NCBI GenBank assembly: GCA_003535195.1
Contig: DOHN01000168.1
Coordinates: 1,989-8,951, forward strand
DNA: 6,963 bases
Direction: 5' to 3'
From: Ruminiclostridium sp.
Lineage (GTDB): Bacteria; Bacillota; Clostridia; DSM-8532
Shown here: one piece after another, positions 1 through 6,580 of the stretch
Position numbering within the stretch: position 1 is the first letter of the stretch
Layout: every line of letters begins with the position of its first letter
Made by a program: the position numbers and the translations under genes
Notes under the pieces: model-generated
Databases searched by the model: none
What the model was told of the DNA's origin: nothing
Seen by the model: only the letters and a program-made list of their open reading frames with translations

Positions 1-792
1 GGCGGCATCAACCTGGAGGATATCTCCGCGCCCCGGTGCTTTGAGATCGAGAGAAGATTGAAGCAAGAGTGCGATATCCCTATTTTCCATGATGACCAGC
101 ATGGTACCGCTGTCGTTGTGCTGGCTGCCATGATCAACGCCTTAAAGATCATTGGTAAAGATATCGCCGGTATTGAGGTCATAGTCAACGGCTCCGGCGC
201 AGCCGGCATTGCCATCACAAAGCTGCTTATGAGCATGGGGCTTAAGAAGGTTATTCTCTGCGACACCAAAGGCGCCATCTACAAGGGACGTCCGGGACTG
301 AATGCCGAGAAAGAACTCATGGCTGAAATTTCAAATCTTGAGATGAAAAAAGGAACGCTGAAAGAAGTAATAAGAGGCGCAGATGTTTTCATTGGCGTTT
401 CTGCTCCTGGTACGGTGGATCAGGATATGGTAAAGAGTATGGCTAAAGACCCCCTCATATTCGCCATGGCCAATCCCATACCGGAGATCATGCCGGAAGA
501 TGCCATGAGCGCGGGAGCAAAGATTGTAGGGACCGGACGTTCCGATTTTCCCAATCAGATCAATAATGTCCTTGCTTTCCCGGGTATCTTCAGGGGAACT
601 CTTGATGTAAGGGCCAGCGATATCAATGATGAGATGAAAATTGCGGCGGCCTATGCAATCGCCTCTCTTATCACAGAAGAAGAATTGAAGCCCGACTATA
701 TCATTCCGTCTCCCTTTGATCGGAGAGTTGCGGCCGCAGTTTCCGAAGCGGTGGCCGAAGCGGCCCGGAAATCCGGAGTAGCAAGAATATAA
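1..792 (+). CDS. NAD(P)-dependent malic enzyme, C-terminal part (5' end outside window)
   Basis: Malic enzyme oxidatively decarboxylates malate to pyruvate and CO2 in the cytoplasm; relatives also decarboxylate oxaloacetate. The reading frame is open from base 1, so the gene starts upstream; the TTG at 58 is internal. 263 residues are visible. By family length (about 390 or more) roughly the first 125 are missing, including the region of the catalytic Tyr and Lys. Visible landmarks, in window residue numbers: GGINLEDI (1-8) and HDDQHGTA (30-37), which carry the acidic metal ligands E6, D7 and D31/D32; the dinucleotide-binding loop GSGAAG (64-69); and near the C-terminus the family signature GRSDFPNQINN followed by FPGIFRG. 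No frameshift is seen and the stop is TAA. The gene lies 79 bases upstream of a 2HCT transporter, as in malate-utilisation (mae) loci. NAD versus NADP preference cannot be settled by eye. Confidence 0.95.
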   Translation, partial: GGINLEDISAPRCFEIERRLKQECDIPIFHDDQHGTAVVVLAAMINALKIIGKDIAGIEVIVNGSGAAGIAITKLLMSMGLKKVILCDTKGAIYKGRPGLNAEKELMAEISNLEMKKGTLKEVIRGADVFIGVSAPGTVDQDMVKSMAKDPLIFAMANPIPEIMPEDAMSAGAKIVGTGRSDFPNQINNVLAFPGIFRGTLDVRASDINDEMKIAAAYAIASLITEEELKPDYIIPSPFDRRVAAAVSEAVAEAARKSGVARI

Positions 793-819
793 GCGGAATA
801 GAATCCTGTTTTTGTAGGC

Positions 820-838
820 TGCACCGTGACGGTGTGCA
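820..838. promoter_or_regulatory. Short imperfect inverted repeat upstream of the transporter gene
   Basis: TGCACCG, a TGA centre, then CGGTG and TGCA form a dyad: CACCG/CGGTG pair perfectly and the outer TGCA blocks match with a two-base bulge. It lies 33 bases before the chosen transporter start, in the 79-base gap after malic enzyme. No T run follows, so it is not an intrinsic terminator. It could be an operator or an mRNA hairpin, or chance. I see no convincing -35/-10 pair here, although an AT-rich stretch follows at 838-850. Confidence 0.25.
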
Positions 839-859
839 AATATTAAATATCGGAAAGTG

Positions 860-866
860 AAGGTGG
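860..866 (+). promoter_or_regulatory. Ribosome binding site deciding the transporter start
   Basis: AAGGTGG lies 5 bases before the ATG at 872. It overlaps the upstream in-frame GTG at 857, which has no comparable Shine-Dalgarno sequence, so ATG 872 is preferred. Confidence 0.7.
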
Positions 867-871
867 ATTTT

Positions 872-2254
872 ATGTCAGAACTGGCAAAGGAAGAGAACAT
901 TATCATGACTGCCGATGCGAATTTAAAGTCACCGTATGAAAACTGCTATAAGCTTTACGGGCTTCCATGGTGGTACTTCGGAATCTTCTCCGCGGTGGTG
1001 CTTATCGCAACATTTGTGGGTGCGCTTCCCCAGGGAATGGCCGGATGCTTTGCTCTGATGATTGTATTGGGCACCGTTTTGCAGGAAATAGGCGATAAGA
1101 CTCCCATTATCCGGTCCTATTTAGGCGGGGGAGCCATTGTCATCCTTTTTGGCGTAGGATTCCTGCAATATGTAGGCTTCTTCCCGGAAGCCGTAGTCGA
1201 GAATATCACAGCTTTCTTTAAACCGACGGGCGCTTTCCTGGACTTTTATATCGCCGCACTGATCACAGGCTCCATACTGGGCATGAACCGCAAGCTGCTT
1301 GTGCAAGCCGCAGCACGGTATTTTCCCGCAATATTCGGCGGCATCATCGTCTCGTTTGCTTTTGCTGCCATTATAGGGGTAGTGACCGGCTTCGGTCTTG
1401 TTAAAACCATACTTTTGATAGCTCTTCCCATCATGGGCGGCGGTATGGGCGCCGGCGCTGTTCCTCTTTCCAAGATTTTTGAAAGTTCCGGAACCATGGC
1501 CGCCTCCGAGGCCATATCTATTATGACCCCTGCAGTTGCCATCGGAAACGCTCTTTCCATCGTTATGGGCGGACTGGTTGTCAAGCTCATCAAAAACAAG
1601 AGAATGAATGGACAGGGGCAGCTTATTTCCGGCGGCATCGATCCGAAAGAACTGGAAATCTCCCCCGAAATGCAGTCTAAACGTGAACATATTGACGTTA
1701 AAAGTCTTGGCATTGGCCTATTTGCCTCAACGACATTCTTTGCATTCGGATTCATCGTCGCTAAACTTTGGAGCCTTTTGGTGCCAAGCATCAGCATTCA
1801 TGCCTATGCGTGGATGATCATAACGGTTGCTATCTTTAAGATCTTCAATATTTTGCCTGAATTCATTGAAGTTGCCTGCTATCAGTGGTTCCAGTTTATC
1901 ATGAAAAATCTTACAGGCGTCCTGCTTGTGGGTATCGGGCTTTGCTACCTGGAACTGAATACCGTCATTGAGACCTTCTCACTGTCCTACCTGATCCTAT
2001 GTCTTGTAACGGTTATCGGCGCATTCCTGGGTGCGGGGCTGGTGGGCAAATGGGTCGGCTTCTATCCTGTTGAATCGGGTATTACAGCCGGCCTCTGCAT
2101 GTCCAATATGGGCGGTACCGGCGATGTCGCCGTTCTTTCGGCAGCAAACCGCATGGAGCTGATGCCTTTTGCACAGATCTCATCACGGTTGGGCGGCGCT
2201 ATCATCCTCATTATCGGCAGCCTGCTGCTTTCATTGCTTGGCGGCCTGCTGTGA
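872..2254 (+). CDS. 2-hydroxycarboxylate transporter (2HCT family, CitS/CitP/CimH/MaeP type)
   Basis: This is an integral membrane secondary transporter for malate, citrate or similar 2-hydroxy acids, coupled to H+ or Na+ or exchanging substrate for product. The protein is 460 residues from ATG 872, against roughly 425-455 for the family, and is hydrophobic almost throughout after a polar N-terminus of about 30 residues. Both family re-entrant-loop signatures are present: GGGMGAGAVP (189-198) in the N-terminal half and GGTGD (414-418) in the C-terminal half. They are followed by VLSAANRMELMPFAQISSRLGG, in which R439 corresponds to the substrate-binding arginine shown in CitP/CitS. A polar loop (about 240-275) separates the halves, as expected. 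The gene follows malic enzyme, which favours malate as a substrate, but citrate or citramalate cannot be excluded. An upstream GTG (857) would add five residues. Confidence 0.93.
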   Translation: MSELAKEENIIMTADANLKSPYENCYKLYGLPWWYFGIFSAVVLIATFVGALPQGMAGCFALMIVLGTVLQEIGDKTPIIRSYLGGGAIVILFGVGFLQYVGFFPEAVVENITAFFKPTGAFLDFYIAALITGSILGMNRKLLVQAAARYFPAIFGGIIVSFAFAAIIGVVTGFGLVKTILLIALPIMGGGMGAGAVPLSKIFESSGTMAASEAISIMTPAVAIGNALSIVMGGLVVKLIKNKRMNGQGQLISGGIDPKELEISPEMQSKREHIDVKSLGIGLFASTTFFAFGFIVAKLWSLLVPSISIHAYAWMIITVAIFKIFNILPEFIEVACYQWFQFIMKNLTGVLLVGIGLCYLELNTVIETFSLSYLILCLVTVIGAFLGAGLVGKWVGFYPVESGITAGLCMSNMGGTGDVAVLSAANRMELMPFAQISSRLGGAIILIIGSLLLSLLGGLL

Positions 2255-2331
2255 TCAAAGTATGATCCATTTCCTTTGCTTGATTTTAAGCTTAGGAATC
2301 TTGTTGATATTCATTTTTTATAGGAACCATG

Positions 2332-2361
2332 CCCGTCTGCCATTTATGGCGGACGGGTTTT
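2332..2361 (+). terminator. Hairpin with short T run (possible terminator or attenuator)
   Basis: CCCGTCTGCC (2332-2341) pairs with GGCGGACGGG (2348-2357) over 10 base pairs with one G-T pair and an ATTTAT loop; the loop can close further by two A-T pairs. TTTT follows, then GATGG. The stem is strong and the T run weak, so partial termination is more likely than a full stop. It ends only 9 bases before the hydro-lyase ribosome binding site. It could instead protect or process the mRNA between the transporter and hydro-lyase genes. Confidence 0.6.
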
Positions 2362-2370
2362 GATGGTGTA

Positions 2371-2376
2371 AAGGAG
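2371..2376 (+). promoter_or_regulatory. Ribosome binding site deciding the large-subunit start
   Basis: AAGGAG lies 6 bases before ATG 2383. The in-frame ATG at 2329 would add 18 residues encoded by the hairpin, has only a weak site (AGGAA) just upstream, and is not expected from the family N-terminus. ATG 2383 is therefore used. Confidence 0.8.
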
Positions 2377-2382
2377 CGCTTT

Positions 2383-3636
2383 ATGCACGCATTGGAAAAG
2401 ATCCTTGCCGCTCATGCCGGCGTAGATAAGGTATGCGCAGGAGAAATTGTCAACTGTGATATTGATGTGGCCGGTATTAATGATTTGTATCCTCAAGCGA
2501 TGTATTCATTCAGAGAAATTAATGGGAAAAAGGTTGCTCACCCTGAGCGGGTGGTTATTTTTCTCGATCACTATGCGCCCGCTTCCACCATACGGCAGGC
2601 TGAGAACCAAAAGCAATTCCGGGAGTTTGCCAGGGAGCAGGGGATAGAAGGCCTTATGGAAGTGGGCCAGGGTGTATGTCATCAGATCCTGGCCGATAAG
2701 GGCTACTCCGCACCCGGCAGGCTGATGGTGGTAACCGACAGTCACACGCCTACCCATGGAGCGTTTGGCGCGTTTTCAACCGGGGTGGGCGCAACCGATA
2801 TTTCCTGCATTTTAAAGACGGGGAAGCTCTGGTTTCGGGTCCCCGAAATCATCAGGATTAATCTCGAAGGAGAACTGCCGCCGGGCGTATTTGCAAAGGA
2901 TGCCATTCTTCATGTAATCGGTAAATTGGGCGCCGATTATGCCATATATCGGGGTGTGGAATTCGCAGGCTCCCTTATAAAAAAGCTCAGTATTGCAGAA
3001 CGCATGACTCTCTGCAATATGACTACAGAAATGGGAGCAAAAGCGGCATACATACAGCCCGATTCCATAACGGAGGCCTTCCTTCAGGCAAAAAATATCA
3101 GCGGATATACCATATATGAGACCGATCCCGATTTTATAGCCGGTGCAGAGCATACCTTTGACGTATCTGAACTTTCTCCGCAGATCGCAGCGCCTTCCAG
3201 CGTGGATCATGTTTCCGACTTGCATGAATATGCGGGAATTCCTGTTGACCAAGCCTTTCTGGGAACCTGTACCGGCGGCCGTATCGATGATATCGCTTTA
3301 GCCGCCCGTATCTTAAAGGGCAGAAAAATTAGCCCCAGCACCCGAATGATCGTTGTACCCGCCTCTAAGAATACCTTGCAGAAAGCTATTGAAAAAGGCT
3401 ATATGCAGGACCTGATCGAGGCGGGCTGCACTTTTGTAACGCCGGGCTGCGCGGCATGCCTCGGAACCCATCAGGGCCTCATAGCGGAAGGCGAAAGCTG
3501 CATCACTTCATCAAGCCGAAACTTTCCGGGGCGTATGGGGCACAAAAAGGGGGAAATTTATCTGGCTTCCCCTGCTGCAGTAGCCGCATCGGCGCTTACC
3601 GGAGTGATCACCGATCCCGCCCCTTATTTAGAATAA
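2383..3636 (+). CDS. LeuC/homoaconitase-type hydro-lyase, large [4Fe-4S] subunit
   Basis: Large subunit of a two-subunit aconitase-superfamily dehydratase, which moves or adds water on a 2- or 3-hydroxy acid. The 417 residues match the short LeuC/HacA type (about 420), not the roughly 465-residue LeuC of enterobacteria. Visible motifs: LDHYAPAS with D62 and H63; TDSHTPTHGA with D119, S120 and H121; GVGATD; CNMTTEMGAK with N212 and E216; and the cluster ligands C296 (GTCTGGR) and C356/C359 (PGCAACLG). The C-terminal RNFPGRMG and YLASPAAVAASAL blocks are typical. Two usual asparagines are replaced: the N of GTCTNGR is G298, and the first N of SxNRNF is S378. The small subunit follows after 91 bases. 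A generic annotation would be leuC, but no other leucine genes are here and the neighbours are malate genes. The substrate is therefore unassigned; maleate/malate, citraconate/citramalate, dimethylmalate, homocitrate or citrate are possible. Confidence 0.92.
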   Translation: MHALEKILAAHAGVDKVCAGEIVNCDIDVAGINDLYPQAMYSFREINGKKVAHPERVVIFLDHYAPASTIRQAENQKQFREFAREQGIEGLMEVGQGVCHQILADKGYSAPGRLMVVTDSHTPTHGAFGAFSTGVGATDISCILKTGKLWFRVPEIIRINLEGELPPGVFAKDAILHVIGKLGADYAIYRGVEFAGSLIKKLSIAERMTLCNMTTEMGAKAAYIQPDSITEAFLQAKNISGYTIYETDPDFIAGAEHTFDVSELSPQIAAPSSVDHVSDLHEYAGIPVDQAFLGTCTGGRIDDIALAARILKGRKISPSTRMIVVPASKNTLQKAIEKGYMQDLIEAGCTFVTPGCAACLGTHQGLIAEGESCITSSSRNFPGRMGHKKGEIYLASPAAVAASALTGVITDPAPYLE

Positions 3637-3727
3637 CAGGGTCCAGGAAAGACAAAGACCCGCCAGCAATCTTCAATTGTGTTGATGGGCAGGCGCGTTC
3701 TTTGCATGACGCTTAAGGAGGGGAAAA

Positions 3728-4240
3728 ATGATGGAACGTTTTATAGAAGGTAAAATGCATGTTTTTGGCGACAATATCGATACAGACCAGATTTATCCCG
3801 GTCAGTATCTTGATGTTACCGATCATGAGGAAATGGCCCGGTATTGCCTGAAAGGGGCCTCTGCCGAATTTGAGGAAGCCTTTATCAAAGGTGATATGGT
3901 GGTGGCGGGGAAAAACTTTGGGTGCGGCAGCAGCCGCGAAAATGCCGCAATCGCTTTAAAAGTAAGAGGGGTTGGATGCGTTGTTGCCAAGAGTTTCGGG
4001 CGTATTTTTTACCGCAACGCCATAAACCTGGGGCTTTTGCTGATTGTGTGCCCAAAAATCGATGAGATCGCTCAAATGGGCGCATCTTTGCGGATCGATA
4101 TGGATCAGCATACCGCAATGAACCTTGAAACAGGCAACAGCGCGGAAATAGAACCTGTTTCAGATTACGCCATGAAAATACTGAATGCCGGCGGTATCAA
4201 ATCATTGCTGCGCGATGAAGAGATGGATCCGACCGTCTAA
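3728..4240 (+). CDS. LeuD/homoaconitase-type hydro-lyase, small subunit
   Basis: Small swivelling-domain subunit that completes the active site of the preceding large subunit. The 170 residues are normal for the archaeal-type LeuD/HacB family (about 163-170). Visible motifs: DNIDTDQIYPGQYL near the N-terminus; GDMVVAGKNFGCGSSREN, in which S68-S69-R70 correspond to the serine/arginine active-site segment (SSREH in aconitase, here with N72); and AKSFGRIFYRNAINLGL. The loop after PGQ reads YLDV. In this family the residues after YL help set substrate choice, and an acidic residue here differs from the YLRT I recall for archaeal isopropylmalate isomerase. The start ATG 3728 follows a very strong TAAGGAGGGG (3714-3723); the adjacent ATG at 3731 is a possible alternative. 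The gene is probably cotranscribed with the large subunit. The substrate is not known. Confidence 0.92.
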   Translation: MMERFIEGKMHVFGDNIDTDQIYPGQYLDVTDHEEMARYCLKGASAEFEEAFIKGDMVVAGKNFGCGSSRENAAIALKVRGVGCVVAKSFGRIFYRNAINLGLLLIVCPKIDEIAQMGASLRIDMDQHTAMNLETGNSAEIEPVSDYAMKILNAGGIKSLLRDEEMDPTV

Positions 4241-4250
4241 AGGCATGGTC

Positions 4251-4258
4251 AAAAGGAG
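4251..4258 (+). promoter_or_regulatory. Ribosome binding site supporting a TTG start
   Basis: AAAAGGAG lies 9 bases before TTG 4268. No in-frame ATG with a comparable site occurs near the start of this reading frame, and the TTG start keeps the first CxxC pair (C4, C7) in the protein. Confidence 0.65.
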
Positions 4259-4267
4259 TGGAGCTAT

Positions 4268-4879
4268 TTGGAAAAGTGTCTGGTATGCAAAAAAAACCCG
4301 GGGCCGCCAAAAACTCTTATAACCATAAGGACGCTTCATATCCGGGATCTGGGAGGAGAGAAGAAGGTACAGGCAGTCGGGAATGTCATTGAAGAATGGG
4401 TTTGCGGCAGCTGTATCCAAAAGGAAATGGATCATGCGTTAAACCCGGGTAAAATAATATGGAAGAAAACGATGCTATATGCTGTTCTGGCCGCGGCCGG
4501 AATAGCTATTGCGGTATTTTTTCATGAAAGGGTCCTCAGGATTTTCGGGGCAGCGGCGGTATTATGCGCAGTATTATGCCTGTATAGCGACCTCACAAAA
4601 ATCAGTAAACGGCGAAAAAGCACCATCGACAACAGCCCGGAAGAAAATAATACATTCTATTCTTTAGAACTCATCAGAAGGAACCTGCCTCGAAAGAACG
4701 GCGAGGAGGATCTGACCTATATCCCGATGGAGAGGTCCCTTGTATCAGCTTCTCTTGGCGATATGGGCGTGGAATATGGGCTGATCCCTGAAATCGCCAG
4801 GCAGGTGAGAGATATAACAGCAAAGCATTTTGCCCTCAGCAGTTCCGCCGGTGATATGGAAACGGGGAAGATTTTGTAG
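4268..4879 (+). CDS. Unrecognised protein with zinc-ribbon-like CxxC pairs and two membrane segments
   Basis: I do not recognise this 203-residue protein. It starts at TTG, 27 bases after the small-subunit stop. The N-terminus has C4-x2-C7 and C46-x2-C49, spaced like a treble-clef or zinc-ribbon metal site. Two hydrophobic stretches follow, about 69-85 and 89-106, separated by a short HER turn and ending before a basic KISKRRK stretch. This suggests a membrane hairpin with both ends in the cytoplasm by the positive-inside rule. The last 90 or so residues are polar and soluble-looking, with a likely helix near 175-192. Similar zinc-ribbon plus transmembrane proteins are common in Bacillota and mostly have no known role. 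Its place between the hydro-lyase and the sensor kinase suggests the same transcript, but gives no function. A role in membrane recruitment, in cluster or metal handling for the enzyme, or in signalling would be conjecture. Confidence 0.8.
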   Translation: MEKCLVCKKNPGPPKTLITIRTLHIRDLGGEKKVQAVGNVIEEWVCGSCIQKEMDHALNPGKIIWKKTMLYAVLAAAGIAIAVFFHERVLRIFGAAAVLCAVLCLYSDLTKISKRRKSTIDNSPEENNTFYSLELIRRNLPRKNGEEDLTYIPMERSLVSASLGDMGVEYGLIPEIARQVRDITAKHFALSSSAGDMETGKIL

Positions 4880-4909
4880 TATTATAAAAGCAAGCAATAC
4901 CCGGGGATA

Positions 4910-4923
4910 CTTTTCGTGAAAAG
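4910..4923. promoter_or_regulatory. Inverted repeat before the sensor kinase gene
   Basis: CTTTTC-GT-GAAAAG is a 6-base perfect inverted repeat with a 2-base centre, 22 bases upstream of the chosen kinase start and overlapping an alternative GTG (4916). It could be a small operator. The length is short enough that chance is quite possible, and no second copy was noticed in the window. Confidence 0.25.
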
Positions 4924-4928
4924 CCGCG

Positions 4929-4935
4929 AGAGGAG
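4929..4935 (+). promoter_or_regulatory. Ribosome binding site deciding the sensor kinase start
   Basis: AGAGGAG lies 10 bases before ATG 4946. The upstream in-frame GTG 4916 has only a weak GGGGA. Starting at ATG 4946 also places the five sensor-pocket residues at a constant offset of three from the DcuS numbering I recall. Confidence 0.65.
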
Positions 4936-4945
4936 TACTGGCGGA

Positions 4946-6580
4946 ATGCACCCATCTATAAAAAAACTGCATACTTTTTCCATACGCCGGAAGCTATTGA
5001 TTGGAAATATCTTCTGCATAGTGCTTGTTATGCTGCTCTCAACCATGCTTAACCTGAATATCGCCACCCGCATGCTGGAGGATTCCACTGAAACGAACTT
5101 GAGAAATATGGCCTTCGCCCTTGCCAAGAATAATATGGTGATATCGGCTTTGGAGGAAAATTCACCCAGCAGAGAGTTGAATGTATTTCTTGATGCTATT
5201 GTCGTAGAAAAGAACAACATTGATGTCATTACTGTCGCTGATATGACCGGAAGAAGAATTTATCATGTGGATAAAGAGCTCATCGGGAAATATTTCGTCG
5301 GCGGTGATGAAATTGAGGCGTATACAGGAAAAAACTACGCTTCCAAAGCAACGGGTACGAGAGGATATCAATTCCGTTACTTTTATCCCATATACAATCA
5401 GGGCGGAAAGCAGCTTGGCTTTGTTATGGTTTCCACTTTAATGTCCAACTTTACCAACCTGAAACAGAATATTATTGCCTCCTCTTTGAAGCTGGGAATG
5501 ATATTGCTGGCGGTGGGAATCACCATAAGTGCTGTTTTGGGCATCAACATCAAAGACTCCCTTCTTGGCTATGAGCCGGAGCGGATTGCGGCTTTGCTCA
5601 TACAGCGGGAAGAAATATTCGATTCTCTTGACGAAGGGCTGATGGCCATAGATCCCAATGGTGAAGTTGTTCTCACCAACAGAGCCGCCCGTATATTCCT
5701 CAATATCTCCGGACGAGAAATGGAAGGTAAAAATATTAATGAGCTGGCTCCCCAGCTGCAGCTAAATCAGCCCATCCAGACGGGCAAGAGCACGTACCGC
5801 CAAAACATTACTCTGGGATCTGTGGATATTGAGGTGGATACCATGCCCATCATCAGGGATGGCAGAATTTTAGGCGCGGTTGCAGTGCTCAGAAACCGAA
5901 CCGAACTCCAAAAAATGGCGGAGCAGCTCACCGGAGTAAACCATTATGTGGAAGCTCTGCAGGCTTACAGCCACGAGTATATGAACAGGCTGCATGTCAT
6001 ACTCGGCCTTTTGCAGATCAAGGCTTATGATGAGGCCACTAAATATATTATGGACATTTCGGAAATACAGGGTATCGTTTCAAATACCATCGTGGGGCGC
6101 ATTGAAAACCGCATGCTCGCGGCGCTGATTCTAGGAAAAATCAGCCGCGCCCATGAATATAATATTGATTTCAATTTAGCTCCTACGAGTTATGTGCCGG
6201 TCCACAGCAAATTTCTGTCTTCCTATTCACTGGTGACCATTGTCGGAAACCTCATAGAAAATGCTATAGATGCCATCAATGCCCTTGACAGGGATGATAC
6301 TCCCCGTGAGATTACCCTCGGTGTCGTCGAAAAGGAGGATAGCCTTCTGATTACTTTGGACGATACCGGTACCGGGATGTCCGAGGAGACGGCTTCTAAA
6401 ATACTGCAGGAAAGCTATTCGACAAAAGGCATTCATCGGGGCACAGGCATGGCGCTGATAAGGCAGCTTGTCAATGACAGGGGCGGGCATATTTCGATAG
6501 AATCGGAAGAAGGCAACGGTACTTGCATGAGCGTCATTATTGAGAAAAAGCGCGGCAGCGGGAAGGGGGCTGTTTCATGA
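4946..6580 (+). CDS. DcuS/CitA-type sensor histidine kinase for an extracellular di- or hydroxycarboxylate
   Basis: Membrane sensor kinase, 544 residues from ATG 4946, normal for the CitA/DcuS family. Order: short basic N-terminus; membrane segment 1 (about 16-36); extracytoplasmic PAS-like sensor domain (about 43-175); membrane segment 2 (about 181-200); cytoplasmic PAS domain (about 215-320); dimerisation domain with phosphoacceptor H343 in SHEYMNRLHVILGLL; and ATPase domain with N box NLIENAIDA (N439), G1 box DTGTG (473-477) and G2 segment RGTGMAL. In the sensor domain R104, H107, F117, R144 and F146 correspond to DcuS R107, H110, F120, R147 and F149. The CitA citrate pocket has R-x-K at the last pair, whereas here it is R144-x-F146, so a C4-dicarboxylate such as malate or fumarate is the better guess. 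The kinase overlaps the response regulator by four bases (ATGA), which indicates translational coupling. It probably controls the upstream transporter and enzyme genes. Confidence 0.95.
   Translation: MHPSIKKLHTFSIRRKLLIGNIFCIVLVMLLSTMLNLNIATRMLEDSTETNLRNMAFALAKNNMVISALEENSPSRELNVFLDAIVVEKNNIDVITVADMTGRRIYHVDKELIGKYFVGGDEIEAYTGKNYASKATGTRGYQFRYFYPIYNQGGKQLGFVMVSTLMSNFTNLKQNIIASSLKLGMILLAVGITISAVLGINIKDSLLGYEPERIAALLIQREEIFDSLDEGLMAIDPNGEVVLTNRAARIFLNISGREMEGKNINELAPQLQLNQPIQTGKSTYRQNITLGSVDIEVDTMPIIRDGRILGAVAVLRNRTELQKMAEQLTGVNHYVEALQAYSHEYMNRLHVILGLLQIKAYDEATKYIMDISEIQGIVSNTIVGRIENRMLAALILGKISRAHEYNIDFNLAPTSYVPVHSKFLSSYSLVTIVGNLIENAIDAINALDRDDTPREITLGVVEKEDSLLITLDDTGTGMSEETASKILQESYSTKGIHRGTGMALIRQLVNDRGGHISIESEEGNGTCMSVIIEKKRGSGKGAVS

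Noticed and set aside
331..906. Long minus-strand open frame (191 codons) opposite malic enzyme
   Set aside because: It lies opposite a certain malic enzyme frame, its translation looks like no family, and it crosses the gap into the transporter gene. Treated as a shadow.
1121..1797. Two overlapping minus-strand open frames opposite the transporter
   Set aside because: They are antisense to the conserved transporter sequence, with no ribosome binding site or recognisable domain.
2287..2294. TAAGCTTA palindrome in the transporter-hydro-lyase gap
   Set aside because: Eight bases only; flanking GATT/AATC are off-register by one base. Expected by chance.
2169..2363. 64-codon plus-strand frame across the transporter end and the hairpin
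   Set aside because: It begins inside the conserved transporter C-terminus and ends after the hairpin; nothing supports translation.
3639..3661. GGGTC...GACCC inverted repeat after the large-subunit gene
   Set aside because: It has only five base pairs, a 13-base loop and no T run; too weak for a terminator.
3456..3716. 86-codon plus-strand frame overlapping the end of the large-subunit gene and the following gap
   Set aside because: It is a different frame within conserved hydro-lyase sequence, with basic low-quality composition and no ribosome binding site.
2383..4240. Simple call of leucine biosynthesis (leuC-leuD)
   Set aside because: No leuA or leuB nearby, the context is malate metabolism, and key motif residues differ. 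Only the family, not the substrate, is supported.
4556..4579. Twelve-base near-direct repeat around GTATTATGC
   Set aside because: It encodes the repeated AVLC residues of a membrane helix, with no sign of a wider repeat.
4880..4885. TATTAT as a -10 element for a kinase promoter
   Set aside because: No acceptable -35 hexamer at the right distance upstream.
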